From Hydractinia symbiolongicarpus (taxonomy: Eukaryota > Cnidaria > Hydrozoa > Anthoathecata > Hydractiniidae): a DNA stretch of 64,000 nt. The notes beneath the pieces are model-generated. The model was not told where the DNA came from. It worked only from the letters and a program-made list of their open reading frames with translations, and made no database searches. Positions 50,259 through 62,175 of this stretch are shown one piece after another. Position numbers and translations under genes: made by a program. The stretch is taken from the NCBI RefSeq assembly GCF_029227915.1, contig NC_079878.1, positions 28,237,501 through 28,301,500 on the forward strand, read 5' to 3'. The first letter of the stretch is position 1. Each line of letters starts with the position of its first letter.

Positions 50259-51747
50259 GACTGTGGGACGTAATTGAACTGATTTTGGACTTTGACCTCA
50301 TAAATGTGAGACATAAGACAATTGGACCCAAGAAATAACATTCTTCTTAACTCGACATGATTGCCGGAACTCAGCGATTACACTGGACCCTGTGGTAGCG
50401 CTTTATTTAACAATTTAGATAAATAAGTGTTTTTTTAGTGTGGGACCAATCCTGGCCCTTAGCACGCGCCGATAAAATAGAGACATTCTCAAAAACTACA
50501 TTTCATTGATTTTCTGGCGGTATCAGTCCGCCTCAGTTACAACGTTTGCGTCACATATTCGTACCAGCATGTATTTAGCGATATGTTTCTCACATTACTA
50601 GGTTGCATCGCTTTTAACAGTGAAACCATTGACTGTGGGACTAAATTGAACTGATTTTTGACTGTGGCCTTATAAATGTTTTAAGTGAGACAATTAGACT
50701 CCAAGAAGTAACATTCTTCTTAATTTGACATGATTGCCGAAACTCAGCGATTACACTGGGCGCAGTGGTAGCGCTTCATTTGAAAATTAAGAAAAAAAAG
50801 TCATTTTTGACTGTGGGACCAATCCTAGCCGTTAGCTCGCGCTGAAGAAATAGCGACAGTTTCAAAAACTACATTTCACAGACTTTCTAACGGTGTCAGT
50901 CCGTTTGAGTTAAAACGATTGGATCACGTATTCGTACCAACATGTATTTAGCGATATTTTTCTGATATTACTTGGTTGCATCGCTTTTAACAGTGAAACG
51001 ATTGACTGTGGGACTTAATTGAACTGATTTTGGACTTTGACCTCATAAATGTGATAAATGAGACAATTGGACCCAGGAATTACATTCTTCTTAACTCGAC
51101 ATGATTGCCGGAACTCAGCGACTACACTGGACCCTGTGGCAGCGCTTCATTTAAAAATTTAGATAAATAAGTCTTTTTTTAGTATGGGACCATTCCTGGC
51201 CTTTAACACGCGTCAAAAATATAGAGACATTCTCAAAAACTACATTTCATTGATTTCCTGGCGGTATCAGTCCGCCTCAGTTACAACGTTTGCGTCACAT
51301 ATTCGTACCAGCATGTATTTAGCGATATGTTTCTCACATTACTAGGTTGCATCGCTTTTAACAGTGAAACCATTGACTGTGGGACTAAATTGAACTGATT
51401 TTTGACTGTGGCCTTATAAATGTTTTAAGTGAGACAATTAGACTCCAAGAAGTAACATTCTTCTTAATTTGACATGATTGCCGAAACTCAGCGATTACAC
51501 TGGGCGCAGTGGTAGCGCTTCATTTGAAAATTAAGAAAAAAAAGTCATTTTTGACAGTGGGACCAATCCTAGCCGTTAGCGCGCGCTGAAGGAATAGCGA
51601 CAGTTTCAAAAACTACATTTCACAGACTTTCTAACGGTGTCAGTCCGTTTGAGTTAAAACGGTTGGATCACATATTCGTACCAACATGTATTTAGCGATA
51701 TTTTTCTGATATTACTAGGTTGCATCGCTTTTAACAGTGAAACGATT

Positions 51748-53217
51748 GACTGTGGGACTTAATTGAACTGATTTTGGACTTTGACCTCATGAATGTGATA
51801 AATGAGACAATTGGACCCAAGAAATAACATTCTTCTTAACTGGACATGATTGCCGGAACTCAGCGATTACACTGGACCCTGTGGCAGCGCTTCATTCAAA
51901 AATTTAGATAAATAAGTCTTTTTTTAGTATGGGACCATTCCTGGCCTTTAACACGCGTCAAATATATAGAGACATTCTCAAAAACTACATTTCATTGATT
52001 TCCTGGCGGTAACAGTCCGCCTCAGTTACAACGTTTGCGTCACATATTCGTACCAGCATATATTTTTCTCACATTACTAGGTTGCATCGCTGTTAACAGT
52101 GAAGCCATTGACTGTGGGACTAAATTGAACTGATTTTTGACTGTGGCCTTATAAATGTTTTAAGTGAGACAATTAGACTCCACGAAGTAACATTCTTCTT
52201 AATTTGACATGATTGCCTAAACTCAGCGATTACACTGGGCGCAGTGGTAGCGCTTCATTTGAAAATTAAGAAAAAAAAGTCATTTTTGACTGTGGGACCA
52301 ATCCTAGCCGTTAGCGCGCGCTGAAGGAATAGCGACAGTTTCAAAAACTACATTTCACAGACTTTCTAACGGTGTCAGTCCGTTTGAGTTAAAACGGTTG
52401 GATCACATATTCGTACCAACATGTATTTAGCGATATTTTTCTGATATTACTAGGTTGCATCGCTTTTAACAGTGAAACGATTGACTGTGGGACTTAATTG
52501 AACTGATTTTGGACTTTGACCTCATGAATGTGATAAATGAGACAATTGGACCCAAGAAATAACATTCTTCTTAACTCGACATGATTGCCGGAACTCAGCG
52601 ATTACACTGGACCCTGTGGCAGCGCTTCATTCAAAAATTTAGATAAATAAGTCTTTTTTTAGTATGGGACCATTCCTGGCCTTTAACACGCGTCAAATAT
52701 ATAGAGACATTCTCAAAAACTACATTTCATTGATTTCCTGGCGGTATCAGTCCGCCTCAGTTACAACGTTTGCGTCACATATTCGTACCAGCATATATTT
52801 TTCTCACATTACTAGGTTGCATCGCTGTTAACAGTGAAACCATTGACTGTGGGACTAAATTGAACTGATTTTTGACTGTGGCCTTATAAATGTTTTAAGT
52901 GAGACAATTAGACTCCACGAAGTAACATTCTTCTTAATATGACATGATTGCCTAAACTCAGCGATTACACTGGGCGCAGTGGTAGCGCTTCATTTGAAAA
53001 TTAAGAAAAAAAAGTCATTTTTGATTGTGGGACCAATCCTATCCATTAGCGCGCGCTGAAGAAATAGCGACAGTTTCAAAAACTACATTTCACAGACTTT
53101 CTAACGGTGTCAGTCCGTTTGAGTTAAAAGGATTGGGTCACATAGTCGTACCAACATGTATTTAGCGATATTTTTCTGATATTACTAGGTTGCATCGCTT
53201 TTAACGGTGTAACGATT
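51748..53217. repeat. Recent tandem duplication of an X1-Y dimer (735 bp)
   Basis: Dimers 51748-52482 and 52483-53217 share a set of private variants: CTCATGAATGTG, GCTTCATTCAAAAATTTAG, GTCAAATATATAGAG, GCATATATTTTTCTC, GACTCCACGAAG and GATTGCCTAAACTC. Some of the same set also appears at 55442-55920 and in part at 33189-33660. The haplotype has therefore been copied over distance as well as in tandem. Confidence 0.88.
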
Positions 53218-54320
53218 GACTGTGGGACGTAATTGAACTGATTTCGGACTTTGACCTCATAAATGTGAGACATAAGACAATTGGAACCAAGAAATAACAT
53301 TCTTCTTAACTCGACATGATTGCCGGAACTCAGCGATTACACTGGACCCTGTGGTAGCGCTTTATTTAAAAATTTAGATAAATAAGTGTTTTTTTAGTGT
53401 GGGACCAATCCTGGCCCTTAGCACGCGCCGATAAAATAGAGACATTCTCAAAAACTACATTTCATTGATTTCCTGGCGGTATCAGTCCGCCTCAGTTACA
53501 ACGTTTGTGTCACATATTCGTACCAGCATATATTTTTCTCACATTACTAGGTTGCATCGCTGTTAACAGTGAAACCATTGACTGTGGGACTAAATTGAAC
53601 TGATTTTTGACTGTGGCCTTATAAATGTTTTAAGTGAGACAATTGGACTCCAAGAAGTAACATTCTTCTTAATTTGACATGATTGCCTAAACTCAGCGAT
53701 TACACTGGGCGCAGTGGTAGCGCTTCATTTGAAAATTAAGAAAAAAAAGTCATTTTTGACTGTGGGACCAATCCTATCCATTAGCGCGCGCTGAAGAAAT
53801 AGCGACAGTTTCAAAAACTACATTTCACAGACTTTCTAACGGTGTCAGTCCGTTTGAGTTAAAAGGATTGGGTCACATAGTCGTACCAACATGTATTTAG
53901 CGATATTTTTCTGATATTACTAGGTTGCATCGCTTTTAACGGTGTAACGATTGACTGTGGGACGTAATTGAACTGATTTCGGACTTTGACCTCATAAATG
54001 TGAGACATAAGACAATTGGAACCAAGAAATGACATTCTTCTTAACTCGACATGATTGCCGGAACTCAGCGATTACACTGGACCCTGTGGTAGCGCTTTAT
54101 TTAAAAATTTAGATAAATAAGTGTTTTTTTAGTGTGGGACCAATCCTGGCCCTTAGCACGCGCCGATAAAATAGAGACATTCTCAAAAACTACATTTCAT
54201 TGATTTCCTGGCGGTATCAGTCCGCCTCAGTTACAACGTTTGCGTCACATATTCGTACCAGCATGTATTTAGCGATATGTTTCTCACATTACTAGGTTGC
54301 ATCGCTTTTAACAGTGAAAC
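52845..54320. repeat. Recent tandem duplication centred on X2 monomers 53218 and 53953
   Basis: Y tails at about 53031 and 53766 share CAATCCTATCCATTAGCGC and CACATAGTCGTACC. The following X2 monomers share GATTTCGGACTTTG and ACAATTGGAACCAAG. The two sets are 735 bp apart. The X2 at 53218 ends with the short X1 tail (362 bp, GCTGTTAACAG), while the one at 53953 has the full tail, so the first is an X2/X1 hybrid. Confidence 0.88.
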
Positions 54321-57300
54321 CATTGACTGTGGGACTAAATTGAACTGATTTTTGACTGTGGCGTTATAAATGTTTTAAGTGAGACAATTGGACTCCAAGA
54401 AGTAACATTCTTCTTAATTTGACATGATTGCCGAAACTCAGCGATTACACTGGGCGCAGTGGTAGCGCTTCATTTGAAAATTAAGAAAAAAAAGTCATTT
54501 TTGACTGTGGGACCAATCCTAGCCGTTAGCTCGCGCTGAAGAAATAGCGACAGTTTCAAAAACTATATTTCACAGACTTTCTAACGGTGTCAGTCCGTTT
54601 GAGTTAAAACGATTGGATCACGTATTCGTACCAACATGTATTTAGCGATATTTTTCTGATATTACTAGGTTGCATCGCTTTTAACAGTGAAACGATTGAC
54701 TGTGGGACTTAATTGAACTGATTTTGGACTTTGACCTCATAAATGTGATAAATGAGACAATTGGACCCAAGAAATAACATTCTTCTTAACTCGACATGAT
54801 TGCCGGAACTCAGCGATTACACTGGACCCTGTGGCAGCGCTTCATTTAAAAATTTAGATAAATAAGTCTTTTTTTAGTATGGGACCATTCCTGGCCTTTA
54901 ACACGCGTCAAAAATATAGAGACATTCTCAAAAACTACATTTCATTGATTTCCTGGCGGTATCAGTCCGCCTCAGTTACAACGTTTGCGTCACATATTCG
55001 TACCAGCATGTATTTAGCGATATGTTTCTCACATTACTAGGTTGCATCGCTTTTAACAGTGAAACCATTGACTGTGGGACTAAATTGAACTGATTTTTGA
55101 CTGTGGCCTTATGAATGTTTTAAGTGAGACAATTAGACTCCAAGAAGTAACATTCTTCTTAATTTGACATGATTGCCGAAACTCAGCGATTACACTGGGC
55201 GCAGTGGTAGCGCTTCATTTGAAAATTAAGAAAAAAAGTCATTTTTGACTGTGGGACCAATCCTAGCCGTTAGCGCGCGCTGAAGGAATAGCGACAGTTT
55301 CAAAAACTACATTTCACAGACTTTCTAACGGTGTCAGTCCGTTTGAGTTAAAACGGTTGGATCACATATTCGTACCAACATGTATTTAGCGATATTTTTC
55401 TGATATTACTAGGTTGCATCGCTTTTAACAGTGAAACGATTGACTGTGGGACTTAATTGAACTGATTTTGGACTTTGACCTCATGAATGTGATAAATGAG
55501 ACAATTGGACCAAAGAAATAACATTCTTCTTAACTCGACATGATTGCCGGAACTCAGCGATTACACTGGACCCTGTGGCAGCGCTTCATTCAAAAATTTA
55601 GATAAATAAGTCTTTTTTTAGTATGGGACCATTCCTGGCCTTTAACACGCGTCAAATATATAGAGACATTCTCAAAAACTACATTTCATTGATTTCCTGG
55701 CGGTATCAGTCCGCCTCAATTACAACGTTTGCGTCACATATTCGTACCAGCATATATTTTTCTCACATTACTAGGTTGCATCGCTGTTAACAGTGAAACC
55801 ATTGACTGTGGGACTAAATTGAACTGATTTTTTAATTGTGGCCTTATAAATGTTTTAAGTGAGACAATTAGACTCCAAGAAGTAACATTCTTCTTAATTT
55901 GACATGATTGCCTAAACTCAGCGATTACACTGGGCGCAGTGGTAGCGCTTCATTTGAAAATTAAGAAAAAAAAGTCATTTTTGACTGTGGGACCAATCCT
56001 AGCCGTTAGCGCGCGCTGAAGAAATAGCGACAGTTTCAAAAACTACATTTCACAGACTTTCTAACGGTGTCAGTCCGTTTGAGTTAAAAGGATTGGGTCA
56101 CATAGTCGTACCAACATGTATTTAGCGATATTTTTCTGATATTACTAGGTTGCATCGCTTTTAACGGTGTAACGATTGACTGTGGGACGTAATTGAACTG
56201 ATTTTGGACTTTGACCTCATAAATGTGAGACATAAGACAATTGGACCCAAGAAATAACATTCTTCTTAACTCGACATGATTGCCGGAACTCAGCGATTAC
56301 ACTGGACCCTGTGGTAGCGCTTTATTTAAAAATTTAGATAAATAAGTGTTTTTTTAGTGTGGGACCAATCCTGGCCCTTAGCACGCGCCGATAAAATAGA
56401 GACATTCTCAAAAACTACATTTCATTGATTTCCGGGCGGTATCAGTCCGCCTCAGTTACAACGTTTGCGTCACATATTCGTACCAGCATGTATTTAGCGA
56501 TATGTTTCTCACATTACTAGGTTGCATCGCTTTTAACAGTGAAACCATTGACTGTGGGACTAAATTGAACTGATTTTTGACTGTGGCGTTATAAATGTTT
56601 TAAGTGAGACAATTGGACTCCAAGAAGTAACATTCTTCTTAATTTGACATGATTGCCGAAACTCAGCGATTACACTGGGCGCAGTGGTAGCGCTTCATTT
56701 GAAAACTAAGAAAAAAAAGTCATTTTTGACTGTGGGACCAATCCTAGCCGTTAGCTCGCGCTGAAGAAATAGCGACAGTTTCAAAAACTACATTTCACAG
56801 ACTTTCTAACGGTGTCAGTCCGTTTGAGTTAAAACGGTTGGATCACATATTCGTACCAACATGTATTTAGCGATATTTTTCTGATATTACTAGGTTGCAT
56901 CGCTTTTAACAGTGAAACGATTGACTGTGGGACTTAATTGAACTGATTTTGGACTTTGACCTCATAAATGTGATAAATGAGACAATTGGACCCAAGAAAT
57001 AACATTCTTCTTAACTCGGCATGATTGCCGGAACTCAGCGATTACACTGGACCCTGTGGCAGCGCTTCATTTAAAAATTTAGATAAATAAGTCTTTTTTT
57101 AGTATGGGACCATTCCTGGCCTTTAACACGCGTCAAAAATATAGAGACATTCTCAAAAACTACATTTCATTGATTTCCTGGCGGTATCAGTCCGCCTCAG
57201 TTACAACGTTTGCGTCACATATTCGTACCAGCATGTATTTTTCTCACATTACTAGGTTGCATCGCTGTTAACAGTAAAACCATTGACTGTGGGACTAAAT

Positions 57301-60300
57301 TGAACTGATTTTTGACTGTGGCCTTATAAATGTTTTAAGTGAGACAATTGGACTCCAAGAAGTAACATTCTTCTTAATTTGACATGATTGCCTAAACTCA
57401 GCGATTACACTGGGCGCAGTGGTAGCGCTTCATTTGAAAATTAAGAAAAAAAAGTCATTTTTGACTGTGGGACCAATCCTAGCCGTTAGCGCGCGCTGAA
57501 GAAATAGCGACAGTTTCAAAAACTACATTTCACAGACTTTCTAACGGTGTCAGTCTGTTTGAGTTAAAAGGATTGGGTCACATATTCGTACCAACATGTA
57601 TTTAGCGATATTTTTCTGATATTACTAGGTTGCATCGCTTTTAACAGTGAAACGATTGACTGTGGGACTTAATTGAACTGATTTTGGACTTTGACCTCAT
57701 AAATGTGATAAATGAGACAATTGGACCCAAGAAATAACATTCTTCTTAACTCGACATGATTGCCGGAACTCAGCGATTACACTGGACCCTGTGGCAGCGC
57801 TTCATTTAAAAATTTAGATAAATAAGTCTTTTTTTAGTATGGGACCATTCCTGGCCTTTAACACGCGTCAAAAATATAGAGACATTCTCAAAAACTACAT
57901 TTCATTGATTTCCTGGCGGTATCAGTCCGCCTCAGTTACAACGTTTGCGTCACATATTCGTACCAGCATGTATTTTTCTCACATTACTAGGTTGCATCGC
58001 TGTTAACAGTAAAACCATTGACTGTGGGACTAAATTGAACTGATTTTTGACTGTGGCCTTATAAATGTTTTAAGTGAGACAATTGGACTCCAAGAAGTAA
58101 CATTCTTCTTAATTTGACATGATTGCCTAAACTCAGCGATTACACTGGGCGCAGTGGTAGCGCTTCATTTGAAAATTAAGAAAAAAAAGTCATTTTTGAC
58201 TGTGGGACCAATCCTAGCCGTTAGCGCGCGCTGAAGAAATAGCGACAGTTTCAAAAACTACATTTCACAGACATTCTAACGGTGTCAGTCCGTTTGAGGT
58301 AAAAGGATTGGGTCACATATTCGTACCAACATGTATTTAGCGATATTTTTCTGATATTACTAGGTTGCATCGCTTTTAACGTTGTAACGATTGACTGTGG
58401 GACGTAATTGAACTGATTTTGGACTTTGACCTCATAAATGTGAGACATAAGACAATTGGACCCAAGAAATAACATTCTTCTTAACTCGACATGATTGCCG
58501 GAACTCAGCGATTACACTGGACCCTGTGGTAGCGCTTTATTTAAAAATTTAGATAAATAAGTGTTTTTTTAGTGTGGGACCAATCCTAGCCCTTAGCACG
58601 CGCCGATAAAATAGAGACATTCTCAAAAACTACATTTCATTGATTTCCTGGCGGTATCAGTCCGCCTCAGTTACAACGTTTGCGTCACATATTCGTACCA
58701 GCATGTATTTAGCGATATGTTTCTCACATTACTAGGTTGCATCGCTTTTAACAGTGAAACCATTGACTGTGGGACTAAATTGAACTGATTTTTGACTGTG
58801 GCGTTATAAATGTTTTAAGTGAGACAATTGGACTCCAAGAAGTAACATTCTTCTTAATTTGACATGATTGCCGAAACTCAGCGATTACACTGGGCGCAGT
58901 GGTAGCGCTTCATTTGAAAATTAAGAAAAAAAAGTCATTTTTGACTGTGGGACCAATCCTAGCCGTTAGCTCGCGCTGAAGAAATAGCGACAGTTTCAAA
59001 AACTACATTTCACAGACTTTCTAACGGTGTCAGTCCGTTTGAGTTAAAACGGTTGGATCACATACTCGTACCAACATGTATTTAGCGATATTTTTCTGAT
59101 ATTACTAGGTTGCATCGCTTTTAACAGTGAAACGATTGACTGTGGGACTTAATTGAACTGATTGTGGACTTTGACCTCATAAATGTGATAAATGAGACAA
59201 TTGGACCCAAGAAATAACATTCTTCTTAACTCGACATGATTGCCGGAACTCAGCGATTACACTGGGCCCTGTGGCAGCGCTTCATTTAAAAATTTAGATA
59301 AATAAGTCTTTTTTTAGTATGGGACCAATCCTGGCCCTTAGCACGCGTCAAAAATATAGAGACATTCTCAAAAACTACATTTCATTGATTTCCTGGGGGT
59401 ATCAATCCGCCTCAGTTACAACGTTTGCGTCACATATTCGTACCAGCATGTATTTAGCGATATGTTTCTCACATTACTAGGTTGCATCGCTTTTAACAGT
59501 GAAACCATTGACTGTGGGACTAAATTGAACTGATTTTTGACTGTGGCGTTATAAATGTTTTAAGTGAGACAATTGGACTCCAAGAAGTAACATTCTTCTT
59601 AATTTGACATGATTGCCGAAACTCAGCGATTACACTGGGCGCAGTGGTAGCGCTTCATTTGAAAATTAAGAAAAAAAGTCATTTTTGACTGTGGGACCAA
59701 TCCTAGTCGTTAGCGCGCGCTGAAAAAATAGCGACAGTTTCAAAAACTACATTTCACAGACTTTCTAACGGTTTCAGTCCGTTTGAGTTAAAACGGTTGG
59801 GTCACATATTCGTACCAACATGTATTTAGCGATATTTTTCTGATATTACTAGGTTTCATCGCTTTTAACAAGGAAACGATTGACTGTGGGACTTAATTGA
59901 ACTGATTTAAACTTTGACCTCATAAATGTCATAAATGAGACAATTGGACCCAAGAAATAACATTCTTCTTAACTCGACATGATTGCCGGAACTCAGCGAT
60001 TACACTGGACCATGTGGCAGCGCTTCATTTAAAAATTTAGATAAATAAGTCTTTTTTTAGTATGGGACCAATCCTGGCCCTTAGCACGCGTCAAAAAAAT
60101 AGAGGCATTCTCAAAAACTACATTTCATTGATTTCCTGGCGGTATCAGTCCGCCTCAGTTACAACGTTTGCGTCACATATTCGTACCAGCATGTATTTTT
60201 CTCACATTACTAGGTTGCATCGCTGTTAACAGTGAAACCATTGACTGTGGGACTAAATTGAACCGATTTTTGACTGTGGCGTTATAAATGTTTTAAGTGA

Positions 60301-61471
60301 GACAATTGGACTCCAAGAAGTAACATTCTTCTTAATTTGACACGATTGCCGAAACTCAGCGATTACACTGGGCGCAGTGGTAGCGCTTCATTTGAAAATT
60401 AAGAAAAAAAAGTCATTTTTAACTGTGGGACCAATCCTAGCTGTTAGCGCGCGCTGAAGAAATAGCGACAGTTTCAAAAACTAAATTTCACAGACTTTCT
60501 AACTGTGTCAGTCCGTTTGAGTTAAAACGGTCGAATCACATATTCGTACCAACATGTATTTAGCGATATTTTTCTGATATTACTAGGTTCCATCGCTTTT
60601 AACAGTGAAACGATTGACTGTGGGACTTAATTGAACTGATTTTGGACTTTCACCTCATAAATGTGATACATAAGACAATTGGACCCAAGAAATAACATTC
60701 TTCTTAACTCGACATGATTGCCGGATCTCAGCGATTACACTGGACCCTGTGGCAGCGCTTCATTTAAAATTTAGATAGATAAGTCTTTTTTTAGTATGGG
60801 ACCAATCCTGGCCCTTAGCACGCGTCAAAAATATAGAGACATTCTCAAAAACTACATTTCATTGATTTCCTGGCGGTATCAGTCCGCCTCAGTTACAACG
60901 TTTGCGTCACATATTCGTACCAGCATGTATTTTTCTCACATTACTAGGTTGCATCGCTGTTAACAGTGAAACCATTGACTGTGGGACTAAATTGAACTGA
61001 TTTTTGACTGTGGCCTTATAAATGTTTTAAGTAAGACAATTGGACTCCAAGAAGTAACATTCTTCTTAATTTGACATGATTGCCGAAACTCAGCGATTAC
61101 ACTGGGCGCAGTGGTAGCGCTTCATTTGAAAATTAAGAAAAAAAAGTCATTTTTGACTGTGGGACCAATCCTAGCCGTTATCGAGCGCTGAAGGAATAGC
61201 GACAGTTTCAAAAACTACATTTCACAGACTTTCTAACGGTGTCAGTCCGTTTGAGTTAAAAGGATTGGGTCACATATTCGTACCAACATGTATTTAGCGA
61301 TATTTTTCTGATATTACTAGGTTGCATCGCTTTTAACGGTGAAACGATTGACTGTGGGACGTAATTGAACTGATTTTGGACTTTGACCTCATAAATGTGA
61401 TACATAAGACAATTGGACCCAAGAAATAACATTCTTCTTAACTCGACATGATTGCCGGAACTCAGCGATTA

Positions 61472-61495
61472 CACAGCACGCGCCACAGCACGCGC
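61472..61495. repeat. 12 bp tandem microduplication CACAGCACGCGC x2
   Basis: The two 12 bp copies are 61472-61483 and 61484-61495. They lie exactly at the breakpoint of a 77 bp deletion. This looks like a deletion repaired with local template slippage. Confidence 0.92.
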
Positions 61496-62151
61496 CGATA
61501 TAATAGAGACATTCTCAAAAACTACATTTCATTGATTTTCAGGCGGTATCAGTCCGCCTCAGTTACAACGTTTGCGTCACATATTCGTACCAGCATGTAT
61601 TTAGCGATATGTTTCTCACATTACTAGGTTGCATCGCTTTTAACAGTGAAACCATTGACTGTGGGACTAAATTGAACTGATTTTTGACTGTGGCGTTATA
61701 ATTGTTTTAAGTGAGACAATTGGACTCCAAGAAGTAACATTCTTCTTAATTTGACATGATTGCCGAAACTCAGCTATTACACTGGGCGCAGTGGTAGCGC
61801 TTCATTTGAAAATTAAGAAAAAAAAGTCATTTTTGACTGTGGGACCAATCCTAGCCGTTAGCGCGCGCTGAAGGAATAGCGACAGTTTCAAAAACTACAT
61901 TTCACAGACTTTCTAACGGTGTCAGTCCGTTTGAGTTAAAAGGATTGGGTCACATATTCGAACCAACATGTATTTAGCGATATTTTTCTGATATTACTAG
62001 GTTGCATCGCTTTTAACGGTGAAACGATTGACTGTGGCACGCAATTGAACTGATTTTGGACTTTGACCTCATAAATGTGATACATAAGACAATTGGACCC
62101 AAGAAATAACATTCTTCTTAACTCGACATGATTGCCGGAACTCAGCGATTA

Positions 62152-62175
62152 CACAGCACGCGCCACAGCACGCGC
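62152..62175. repeat. 12 bp tandem microduplication CACAGCACGCGC x2, second occurrence
   Basis: This is identical in structure to the site at 61472 and lies 680 bp downstream in the duplicated dimer. Confidence 0.92.
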
